This document shows, in pieces, positions 38,621 through 49,842 of a DNA stretch of 64,000 nt. The notes under the pieces were generated by a model. That model was not told the origin of the DNA, ran no database searches, and worked only from the letters and a program-made list of their open reading frames with translations. Numbering within the stretch: the first letter of the stretch is position 1; the number at the start of each line of letters is the position of its first letter. A program made the translations under genes and the position numbers. The DNA comes from Trochalopteron elliotii (Eukaryota > Chordata > Aves > Passeriformes > Leiothrichidae): NCBI GenBank assembly GCA_024734555.1, contig JANPWX010000063.1, positions 577,886 through 641,885 on the forward strand, read 5' to 3'.

Positions 38621-39654
38621 TGCCTTGTTCCATGACTAAGGGCTGACAGATGTCTGCTCCTTCAAAGTGATCTCACTGGAGTAACACTACAAACCCTAGG
38701 AGGTGACATTAAACACTACCTGTGCCTGCTCCTGGAACAAAGAGCCTGGAATTCTCATTCTTACTGACAGCAGCATGATGCTAATGTGAGGATGAAAATG
38801 TCCGTCTTCCTCAGGTTTGTGTGAGAGGCAAAGACCATCATTTCCCAAAATATTTACAGTGAAAAAAACTACCAAGATTGTAGAAATTAAAAAAGGCTTT
38901 TATCATAACTGACTATCATTTTGCTGTTTTAATTCTTCAGACAAATTTAGAAGACAAGTTCTGCTCTATAAAGACTTGTATAATCCTTTTTGCTCCTGGC
39001 CTTCTCACCCGTCCTGACACAATCAGCTTTCCAAGAAAGAAGGAAAGCAATTTACATTAGGGACATCTTTCCCATGAGAACAGGGGTGGTGGAACCTTGA
39101 ACCGTGAAGTTTTTTGAGAAGCAGCACCAACATGGGCACATATCATCAAGTTATCCATGTGCCAATACCAAGATGAATCCACTTTTTTTATCTTTTTATT
39201 TTACACGTGGTGCCTGGCAACAAAGATGAAGATCCTGCTGTAAACTTGTATTTCAAAATGGATTTTGAGTTGCAAAGCATACTTGGACAGTGGGAAACCT
39301 TGGTGACAACTGTGATTCCTTCAGTCTGTTTTTGCTTCTAGTGCAAATGTTTAATCTTCTCCTGTGACCAAATGGGACAGCAGCAAGCCCTTGCCTAGAG
39401 AAACATAGTCGAGATATAGAACATGAAAAATTCAGATGCGTGTCTGAGATAACATTAAATCCACAAATTTATTTGAAAACTAGATTCCTTATTCAAAGGA
39501 TAATTCATAAATGCCTTCAAGAATAATGATTCAATGCAATGCACATGGAATTAACAACACAAATCCATTGCTCATTTGTGGCAATTTCACGGTGAACAGA
39601 GATGAAATGTCTTCCAAACCAAAGAGAAGATTTTTCTAAGATTAAAAGTAATAT

Positions 39655-39955
39655 GTAGCTTTAAGTAGGTTAATATTTATGTTAGATCAGTGTAGCAAAT
39701 CTAAATACACAAAGAAATGTAACTCAAGCTTTGGAGAAAACTGCAATTAAAAAATGAATTAAAATTGAATTAATCTTTGCCCTGTCCCAGTGTAATGATT
39801 TAATTGCAATTATGAAATCTGTAGCAGAAGAAAATTTAAATGAAGAATAAATTACACATATAACTGAACAAAGGCAGAGAAAGCTAAAGGAGAAGTACAG
39901 CAAGTCAACAATAAAAGTGCTTTGCTTGAGGTCAAAGCTTATTATGTGCATTAGA
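39655..39955. promoter_or_regulatory. possible conserved non-coding element (unproven)
   Basis: Dense in TAAT/ATTA words, including GAATTAAAATTGAATTAATC (about 39757-39776) and TAATTGCAATTATGAAAT (39801-39818). No stop-free frame of note and no repeat similarity. Clustered homeodomain-type cores are typical of vertebrate developmental enhancers, but AT-richness alone could produce them. Confidence 0.25.
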
Positions 39956-41220
39956 GGTACTTGGGAGTCAACTGCAGAGCAGAGAAAACAATTTTACAGC
40001 AAACTTGGGAAGTTTTGAATGAAGTAGACTGGCATCTGGTAAAGGATATTTCCAAAAACAAATGCTGACACGTGACAGATGGATACAAGGGCTATTTGAG
40101 GACTACTGTATGCATTCATGCTTTTCATGCCACATTTCTCTTTACAGGCTTCCTAGCAACAGAATTTCTAACTAAATCCCTCAGAAGCCACATGCTTCCT
40201 GAAGGACTCACTACCCTCCCCCTAAAGAGCACTTGTGGGGGGAATTCGAGAAAGTCATTCAAGAAAAGTATTAAACAAATGCTCCTTCCCTTCTGGTTAG
40301 CAGAGAAGTACATGAGTGATCTGAACTGGTTGAGTAGGAAAATTTTTAAAAATATCTTCCAGACAAGATTTGTTCCAATTGTGACACTTTTTTTTTTTAT
40401 TAAAGTTGAGCTCTGAAAACATTTCCATTATCTGGGAGAGGACAAACCATACATGATGAAGGTGTGATTCCTCAAAGGTTTTCAAGGGAGAATTCATGCT
40501 CTAAGGGCATGAGCCAGGTAACCACTGGCAGTAATGCTGAAAGCTGTGAGCACCTGTAGCTGTAAGATCCTTGTTGGTCTCCATTTCAGCTTTTACCATT
40601 TCCTCTGTCTGTCAACGATGCTGGAGATACTGTCTGAGAATATTGGCTTAAACATCAAGAGGTTCAAGACCTGGAAGTGATGTGAAGCAGCCCTGGAGGA
40701 CAGGGCAAAGAGGAATGCCCACAGAGTTGACTATGAAGCAGTAAATTTAAAATAATCAAACCACACAAGGTCTTCAAGGCCTTAGACTACACATTTCCCC
40801 AGATGATAAGGATACATTGCTTCTCTGCAACTGAAAAATAAAATGCTGTAGAAAAATCACCCGAGTATGACATAACTTCCTTCATTTGCCAAAGGAGCAG
40901 TGAAAAATAAAAAGCCAAATCATCCTATTACAATCTGATGTTTCTGCATTTTTTTTCTAAATTTCAGAATGAAAGATGTCGGAATTGCACTGGAGATGGT
41001 CCTAGTAAGGTTTCACCCTGACTCCATCTCACATTCTTAACACATTGCAGCAGATATACCACTTGAAGCCATTAATTCAACCCAGAAAGAATATTTGAGA
41101 GTATCCAGGACAATGAAAACAAGATAGAACAAAAAAGAGCATTATTGTTAAATGCATTTTTATCCATAGCCATGAACATATTGGGTTGTTCCCTTGGGGT
41201 ATGTTTATTAATGTATGGTG

Positions 41221-41291
41221 GGGTTTTTTTGTGGTTTTTTGTTTGTTTTGTTTGTTTGTTTGCTTTGTTGTTGTTTGTTTGTTTTGTTTCA
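41221..41291. repeat. T/G-rich low-complexity repeat (TTTG)n
   Basis: An impure run of TTTG/TTTTG units on the plus strand (GTTTGTTTTGTTTGTTTGTT and similar). Mirrored lysine/asparagine/threonine-rich frames on the minus strand come from this low-complexity run. Confidence 0.95.
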
Positions 41292-44209
41292 ATTGAAGCC
41301 AAGTAGCTCTTCATGGCTTCTCAACACACACAGCTCAAATAAGGAGACACTGGATACGAAACACATCCAAGTTAAAATCATGGTCTGCCATTATTCCCTA
41401 ACAGAGAGCTACATGATTTCCCAAAGATCAAAGTATGCATTTTTAAGCCACTGAGTCTGAATTTATCAAGAATTAATCTTCATTCACTGACATATCACAA
41501 GGATCCTTTCATAATTTAACCATGCATCGCATATGTGAACTTGCTCAAGGGCCAAATACCCCTATTACCTCAGCGTGTACTTCCCTAAAAATCTTGAAGA
41601 CACAAAGATGTTCCTCATAGTCTCCTCACACGTGTTTCAGGTATCTCTTCACCTTCCATTTTTACAAAGACATTATTTTAGAAGGCTAAAATGCCTTAAT
41701 TTTGATTGTCCAATTTACACCGAAAACTTCTTATTTGCCACATAGCAATTTGTCTGGAGATTAAAACTCTTCAAACGGATAATTAGTGCTGTGCTTGCTC
41801 TTATTTCCACTCTGGACATGCTTTCTACAGAGTCAGGGCAATGCTTCATCCCACTGCCAGCTCCACAGCCCTTTCTTGGCACGTTCCTGTTATTTTAATA
41901 CATACAGCAGGAATCCACAGGCTGTCAGCTTCTCTCAGAAGACAAAGGGATCAAAGAGAATCCTCTTTTCCTTCTAATCAAAACTAACACACAGAAAATA
42001 TTATGGTAAAGCCTATATCGACTGTAGCCTTTTCCAGTATCGTCAGCAAAATGTGGAAATACAAATCCCTGGAGGCAGCGTGGACACAGATGGAACTGGC
42101 AGCACAGCACAGCTCTACCTTGGACCATTCATTTACCTAAGTCCTTGCTATTACCTCAAACACCCCACTTACTTACATTAGAGCCAGCTCAGTTTTTATG
42201 CTCTAGTTTTGATAATTCGTGTACTGGTTTTGATATATTATTGGGCATGTTTTCTTCTTTCTTTTTTGCCATGGATTTGGCCGTGTCCTTTTATTGCCGC
42301 AGGACTTTTTTCTGTATATTCATTACCTTATATGGGTCGTAATTTTTAAGTAGAGAATCTATTACTCTATAGTTCACTGAGATATTTCTTAACCCCTGCC
42401 ACAAGGAAAATCATTTCACATCTAAAAGATCCAAAAAATCTCACAAACTTCCGGAGTAATTTATTGGATTTATGCCACTTTATGCTTTTAAATCACAGCG
42501 CCAATGATGGATGCATTCCCCCCCCGAATGCTGACTGGGCTCATGACACAGAGGTTTTTTATCTCACACTCCCAACATCACAGCATTTACAAAGCTAAAA
42601 ACATCTCTCCATCCATGGTCACTCCCCTGGCAGACACTTCCAGCTATGTCAAGTCTCTCTGCAGCGATGTTTAACTTTTCCTTGGGTTTTTTATTATATA
42701 AAAACAACTTTTAGTGAAGATGTATTTGGCTACTTTACCACTGGGAAAGGAAAGCAATAAGGAATGGTGCATTCTTGACTGCTGCATACCTTCAGGGATC
42801 AGGTTTATAAGAAACATGAATTAAATGGAACAGATAAATGAAAATCCATCTGCTGTTGGGAAAACCAAGCCTCATAGCCCTGAATCCCCCAAAAGAAGCT
42901 GTACAAATTTGTCTTCTGAATTAACATCAAAGGTTGTGGGGAACAGACACATATGAAATCAAAATATGAATGTATCACTGACTTTACCATGGTTCTACCT
43001 GGGAAACTTTCAGGGCAAAGGAACTGTGATTTATTTTGCTCAATAGTAGGGCATACAGTGATGCCATTTGGGTTTTGCCTTTTTTTATTTTATATGGTCA
43101 CTCTATTCTTCACATATATATTTGTAGTTCTGTAGTCTATTGTATTAGTAGTTTTTCCAGTACTTTTCTATGGCCTTTCCCTAAGCAGAAAGACAAAACA
43201 AATTCCAGAGCTCCAAGTCCTGGGAAGTACAAGGTCTCAGTGGCTTGTCTTGGTTCTTCCTGGGCACCAAGGCCAAGAACAAATCTTTGATATACATTCC
43301 CATGGACAAAGTACAACTAGTGCTGAAGGGGGTTCCAGAGAAGGGGCTTGGCCTGGGGGGAATTGAATTACCACTTGTCCTCCTAACTGGAGGACAATTT
43401 CTATCAGTTATGCTAATTTCCAAAAAACCTATAAAAATGTTCTCCCTCTGGGGGAATGTGGGCTTTTGTGGACATCTTTCCGTAGCTGCTCCTGAAGGAC
43501 TTCATTAAAGATCCTCTTTCATATTACCTCCTTACTAAAATTATCTCGAGTTTCATTCCAGGTTGGGAAAAAGGCAACAATAGCAGTCAAAAAAAACCCA
43601 GTATGTCTCCAAGTAGAAATTCAAAGACATTAAATCAGTGGCTCAGTTTTGAGTGATTAAAGGAAAACACATGAAATAAAATTTATTTGATGTAATACTA
43701 ATAACAGCTGCAAGTACCTGGATGGTGAAATTCAGCTCACTGGCAAACATATTTCAAAAACAATTCAAATTTACTCACTTATGTTTATCACAACATTCTG
43801 AACCAAAATGTCAATCCCTAATTTAATTTTGCTGAGGAAAAAATCAAGTCACAGTTCGATTGCCCAAAAAGACCTCGTGAGAAGCTCCTATTTACATCTC
43901 CTGTCACTGAATAACCCATCTTCCTTTGTACACAGCTCAGTAAAGTGCTTTATTTAATCCCCTTCTCATTCAAAATATCAGAAGCTGAAACTTTGCTCTT
44001 CGTTTTGTGTTACAGATTAGCACCTTTGTTTTTGCTCTCTCTGAGAGAAATCCCAATTACGCTGTATTTCCCAACATTACACATAAAACTACACTTTCTT
44101 ACTGTGTTCCTTTACTAGTTTCCTTTAAGCTGAACTTAAAGTTTACAGCTTGGCTGTGAAAAATGCAACTGGAATAATTTCTTCCTGAGGTGACAATTGG
44201 AAAAGAAAA

Positions 44210-44540
44210 AAATTACAGAGGAGGCACATGGACTTTTAATTGACGATTGTGACAATTATATTACCCCAGAGATACTCATTTGAAGAAAGTGTCCTGGCAA
44301 TAAGACATTAAAACAACTACATTTTCCATGTCTTGGGTATCTTTCATCAGAGGTTCTCAGTGCATCTACAGTCATTCATTAATTAAACTGTAAGAGCCCC
44401 CAGTGTCATCCAGCAATTAGTGCTTATCTCCCCTTAGTAAATACCAAATCAGGGATGGGGACAGTTAATTTCTAGGAAGATTTAAATGTGTCCTTCCCAA
44501 CTGACATTACTTTTATAAATGAATTAGGTTTCCTAGGTGG
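44210..44540. promoter_or_regulatory. possible conserved non-coding element (unproven)
   Basis: Contains TTTTAATTGACGATTGTGAC, CATTAATTAAACTG (44377-44390) and CAGCAATTAGTGC, all homeodomain-like, with neither repeat similarity nor coding potential. Composition-based suggestion only. Confidence 0.2.
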
Positions 44541-47500
44541 GTATTTGAGGTACTGATGAGTTGTATGTGAGGCAGAAAGAGACGTGAGGCACAAGCTGGT
44601 GCACACAAATGATTGAACATCTGAGGCAGCTCAGAGCCAAAGGCACTGCAGAGAAGTGAACTAAAGGAGTCCCAAGATAAATCTAATCCTCCCTATCTCA
44701 TAAAATGCACAACAGCCCCAAGGTCCAAAGTTCCTTTACAAGGAAAGCTGCAATAATGGTTGAAACTCATAATTTCATTCATTTACACAACAGGTTACAT
44801 CCTTATGTACCTTTTTTGGCTTCCATGAACAATGCTTTCCTTGAGTTTTTGATCACAATTTTCATTCTTTTTGGACCCAGATGCAAGCTTGTCATAAGAT
44901 CTTCTAGCAGAAGTAATGTTACACACATCTCTCTTGTAGGACCCAAATGCACTTCTAACACCAGTGATATAAAGTCCCCTCTCCTTCAAACAAGGACATG
45001 AATTCTCCTCCTGTCTGCTAACATTCAGCTTTGTAAAGTATTTCAGATGCAGTTTTTACGCTGGACTCTACTCATTATGCTTTTAATGTCCAAGAATTCT
45101 GAAGCCCTAGTAAAAGCCTTATGGTTTAAATAAGAATGTATTTATTACTTCAGTTTTAACTTCAATTAGACCTTTGACATAAGTCAGAAGCAAAAAGACA
45201 AGGCTGCCTTCCTCTGTCAAGCAGGTGTTCTCATCACCCTGAATGAGCAGAAGTATTTCTTTGGGGCAGATAACTACTATAAACATTGAGAGGTTCCAGG
45301 GCACAATGGTTTGCATATAATGTAACAGGCTTTTCAATTCAGGAAGCTGAGATTTGTATCTACATAGGACAGAAGTAAAATTAATTTGATGGCCTCAGTA
45401 TAGACCTCTTGGACCTAATTAACATTCCAAATCTCTCTCAGAAACAGTACTTGAGTAGTTTCTTAAATGAGAACCAAAATGAAATAACACTGTAAAGCCT
45501 GAGGTGACAAAGCTCAAAGGGAACAGTCATTTCGGTTCATGATTATGTTTTCTATAGATGAGGGAACAGAAATGCATATTAATGAGAATGAGGGGTTTGG
45601 AGAGAGATGACCTCTTCTTACAAACTTTATCTCATTTATATCATTAGATATCAAAGAGAGTCAGGCCACTCCTTTTGCACTATTGTACTACTTGCTGCAA
45701 CTTTTCACTGCCTATTTCCAGACAATAATGAAGACAGACAAATTCTGTTTCATCTTCAGTGCTTAGAAGATACTGTGGATTAAGATCTTTTACCAGCAGT
45801 AAGCAATGCATGACTGAAAAATGAGTTCCATAAACATCATCCCTCAGCAGGCTCCAGAGCAGATCTAAAGCCATTGGTACAATATGATACCTCAGCCTCC
45901 ACCTGCCTCTTTATGGAGCCCTTTGAGTGACACAGATAAAGAGAAAGAAAGCATAAAACATGTTCCTACTCACAGTTTTAATCAAAGGAAAATACTAAAT
46001 TGGGGAGATAATTTCCCTTGTTTTAGACCAAGGGAAATCATGGTCAGAAGTGTGAGACATAATGAAATCTAAATTTCTTAGAAAAATGAAGAAACCTAAC
46101 CAAATCCCATGTTAATTCTAATTCTCTTTGCAGTTTTTAAAAAAGATTTCTGAGAAATTTCGCTTCTGAGAGTTTGATGCCATGAAATCATCAGCTGTGC
46201 AATAAATGGAGCAAAAGTGGTAACTTAGCAGAGCCCAAGTGAATCAGTGAGGTGATCTTGTCTTACCCTTTAGCCTTAAACGCTTGGAACGTGCATGGGA
46301 TGAGGCCTTTTTCCCACTTTGCATACAGGACAGAATTGCTGCCTATCAGCAGAAATGAACATTCCTCCATCCTTTATAACACTTCCCCTCATGACTCTCT
46401 ATTCTGTGTGAGCACACTATAAACTCCAATAGCAGGACAACAATCTCTGCTCCTGTAAAATAAACAGCAGGGAGCTTCCTAGCTTTTCACATTCAACAGA
46501 AACAAATTTATTTTAGTCCAGCAGACCAAAGACACATTCCTGCTAAAGCAACACTCGCTCAATGAAACAGCAAAGCCATTTTCAACACTGCTGACTCCTA
46601 TTTTGAGCTGCATTGCATCCAAGTGCATTATGTGGGAAAGCAGCCTACAGAAAGCACGATAGCAAGCTGGTCTCCAGGGCATCAACAACTGCCTTTTCAT
46701 GGACCTCCCTAATGAAGAGTGTGGGCACATATGTGAAGGCAGCATGAGAACTCATTGTGTTACAGAGGCTTGCTGTGAGCCAGACGTCTGAGCTACTTGA
46801 AAGTCCCAGCAAGTCTTTGTCTGAGAAAACAAGTAAATAGCTCTTTTTATTTGGTCTTTATTGGAATAATTGATGTTGCTATAGAGAACACAGTCATAAA
46901 TTCGATCATCATTCTCTCAGAAAACCAAAACAATCTTTCTAAGGAACAGTCTGAAAGCAAGCACAGTAATTTAGCAGATAGATTAAACACGACCATAACT
47001 GTGGAGTGAATTTACCTTGCAAATTAAGAACCTACAGGTCTAAATCTATACATTTAAAATGGTACACAGTGCTATTTTTCCTCAAAGGCAGTTCCAAATA
47101 TCAAGTGAAAACAGAATTTTCAGATATCATACACTTCAAACATTGACTTTTGACAGTTTGTTCTTACACAGGAGAAAATCATCCCAAAGAACCGAAGTTC
47201 CAATTAAATCTCAAACTTTTTTATCTGAGAATTTGGTGGCCAAAAACTCTTTCAACTACGGGCACAGTAACAGGAGGGATTCAGGGTACATTTTTTTTCT
47301 ACCCAAAATAACTTTCAGCAGATATTCACAAAACTGTCTTGTTATCTATTCTTTTGAGTACAGATGCCAGTGACTCCATAGGGAGGAGCTGGGCAAGCAG
47401 CCTTAGAGGCACCCCTTGCCCTTTTCTTGCCCTTTCTTGCTTTAGCTCTGTCTTGGCAACCACTTCTTGCTCTCTCAGTGGTGGACTAAGTTCACAGTTC

Positions 47501-48462
47501 AGACAAAGGCAGCTTGCTCAAGGCATTCTCCACTGGGGAAACCATCCACAAGGCCACTTACACTCTCTTTTCCCCTCCTGATAGCAATTCATTAAAAAAA
47601 TATAAATTAAAAGGACTCTAGGCTGCAAGGTAGATTTGAACCCATTGTTATCCAGACAAAACCATCTCAACTGGAGCTTTCAGCTGGTTCTTTAAAATCC
47701 CTTTTCTTAAGATGGGAAGATGTAACAATTTTTCTGCCAATATGTCTCAGAAACCTGAAATTTCATTCATCTTTACATCCTCTGTCAGAAGGAATCTGTG
47801 GTTCCAGTACATGAAACATCAGTAATGTAATTTCATGGAAGTTCATGTTTGTGGAAATCAGATGCTGAATTGCACACACGACTCATCTAGACTAGCACTG
47901 TCTCTGCATCAGGTACTCCAGAAGGAAAGGAAACAGCTTCATCCTCTGGTACAGGGGAAGGGGGAGAGACAAAAACTGAGCAAGAAACTCTTTTAATTTT
48001 TCTGCCTTGGTCCCAAAAAACCTAGCATTGAAAAAAAACCTTGAATTTTCCAACAGAGGCTGGAAAATGGTAATAAACTTTTTTGAAAGTTTCTTCATAA
48101 AACACCAATTAAATAGAAAGTGAGTACCATTTTTAAATAAAAGTAACTTCACCCATTTCCCAAAAGTTTCTCAGTTTTCGGAAATGCCACTCAGGTCGGC
48201 ATAAAGTGTTTTAATGAAGGTTCCTCTGCACTGAGGCATTCCTTCCCAAACAGCAGGGAGAAGCTGGCAATCATCCCCTCAGCATGCCAGTGGCACAAAA
48301 CAGGATTTTTATGGGTCTGCAGACAAGATCAGACAGGAAGAAATAAATTCTCCCTGGATGAGCCAACGGGAATTGCGTGTCAGCACTTCATGAGGAATCA
48401 AATTTCCTTCATTTATTACAAATCACATTATATTCCAGGAATTCCTATATGAAATAGTCCTT

Positions 48463-48497
48463 CCTCAGGCAAGGTCTCCATTTACTCTTGCCTGAGG
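48463..48497. repeat. 11-bp perfect hairpin, 13-base loop
   Basis: CCTCAGGCAAG (48463-48473) is the exact reverse complement of CTTGCCTGAGG (48487-48497). The stem is too short for a typical miRNA precursor, and no pairing extends it much outside or inside. Confidence 0.92.
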
Positions 48498-49329
48498 TAG
48501 ACTCTGAGTCAGATCTTCAGAGTTGGGCTCCTGGGTGTTGGTGACACACTGGCAGGGGGAAAAGCTTCTCCCAGTCACAATGTCACACACTGTTGAAGGG
48601 CAAATATCCTTAATTTCAGCAGAAACGTGGCTTGGGCCCATCACTTCTGCCTTTTAGAACCAAAATGCATAAATAAGTATCTCAGGGAGTTTTTTAATTG
48701 GCAGCTTTCTCTGAAGAGAAGCCCGATTTGTTAGTAAAGCATTCTTGGTAAAACTCTCAAATCTCTTTACCATTAAAGGGTAGAAAATCAAATTTGTAGC
48801 TCAGCTCCAGTCTGGCCTGCTTCCAAAACTTGAACATCTGCAAACTTTAAATCCCCTTTCTAGTATAAACTCAAAACAGACTTAACCAGGAAAGAGTTTG
48901 CAGTGATTATTGAAGCCAAACAGTACTAAAAAAAATTAAAAGTCAAAATACTAATTATGAGTATACCCTTTCCTGAGACAAGAGTGCTTTGTAAGAACAT
49001 GAGCAAAAATAGGAGTGATATACAAAAAATTACAATTCTGCTTCACATTTTGGGATTTTGATTTGTCAACAAGTCCTGTGACTTTAACAGATGATTCAAA
49101 ACCCAGGAAAAAACCAAAACAATAACTGTATTTCCTGAGGAACTCACCCAAAGTGAAGACATTTATAATTTCTGCATATTAATGAAAAAACCAAGACAAT
49201 CTCATCTATTTTTCAAGATGTTAGAAAGAAAACAAACAAAATTCTCCACTGCCTTTAGCTTTCCTTAGTCTATCCAACAATCATGTTAGATACCTTTTCA
49301 CTTCACAGTTAACCCTTGAAAGGGAACAC

Positions 49330-49357
49330 TAGGTAAGGCTTTATAAAGCCTTACCTA
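49330..49357. repeat. 28-bp perfect palindrome
   Basis: TAGGTAAGGCTTTA (49330-49343) is directly followed by its exact reverse complement TAAAGCCTTACCTA (49344-49357), with no spacer. It lies 28 bp before the TTTCC array and the second assembly gap. Confidence 0.97.
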
Positions 49358-49385
49358 TTGGTAACAAATATGAACATTCAAGAGG

Positions 49386-49442
49386 TTTCCTTTCCTTTCC
49401 TTTCCTTTCCTTTCCTTTCCTTTCCTTTCCTTTCCTTTCCTT
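49386..49442. repeat. (TTTCC)n pentanucleotide array running into the gap
   Basis: About 11 perfect tandem TTTCC units occupy 57 bp and are cut off by Ns. The other edge of the gap is not TTTCC, so the array ends somewhere inside the unsequenced part. Homopyrimidine/homopurine arrays of this type are hard to sequence and assemble. Protein frames across it are low-complexity artefacts. Confidence 0.98.
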
Positions 49443-49842
49443 NNNNNNNNNNNNNNNNNNNNNNNNNNNNNNNNNNNNNNNNNNNNNNNNNNNNNNNNNN
49501 NNNNNNNNNNNNNNNNNNNNNNNNNNNNNNNNNNNNNNNNNNNNNNNNNNNNNNNNNNNNNNNNNNNNNNNNNNNNNNNNNNNNNNNNNNNNNNNNNNNN
49601 NNNNNNNNNNNNNNNNNNNNNNNNNNNNNNNNNNNNNNNNNNNNNNNNNNNNNNNNNNNNNNNNNNNNNNNNNNNNNNNNNNNNNNNNNNNNNNNNNNNN
49701 NNNNNNNNNNNNNNNNNNNNNNNNNNNNNNNNNNNNNNNNNNNNNNNNNNNNNNNNNNNNNNNNNNNNNNNNNNNNNNNNNNNNNNNNNNNNNNNNNNNN
49801 NNNNNNNNNNNNNNNNNNNNNNNNNNNNNNNNNNNNNNNNNN
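49443..49842. other. assembly gap (400 N)
   Basis: A run of unknown bases starting inside the TTTCC array and ending at unique sequence (GACTATGAAGGCTC). The true length is unknown. Confidence 0.99.

Larger units (their letters stand above)
35113..41220. other. unique non-coding stretch
   Basis: No gene was recognised. Holds an A-rich run (35862-35885), a short direct repeat AAGTTCCTG(C/T)AAGTCT (about 38053-38090), a GC-richer patch (38215-38620) and an AT-rich block with homeodomain-like words (39655-39955). Confidence 0.5.
41292..49329. other. unique non-coding stretch
   Basis: No gene was recognised. Includes a C8 run (about 42519-42526), an AT-rich block with ATTAATTAAAC (44,210-44,540) and an 11-bp perfect hairpin (48463-48497). 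Confidence 0.5.

Noticed and set aside
41072..41454. Lysine/asparagine-rich minus frames and a hydrophobic plus frame
   Set aside because: They come from the (TTTG)n low-complexity run at 41221-41291.
46479..46745. 88-codon minus frame
   Set aside because: No recognisable similarity, no splice or promoter context, and length expected by chance.
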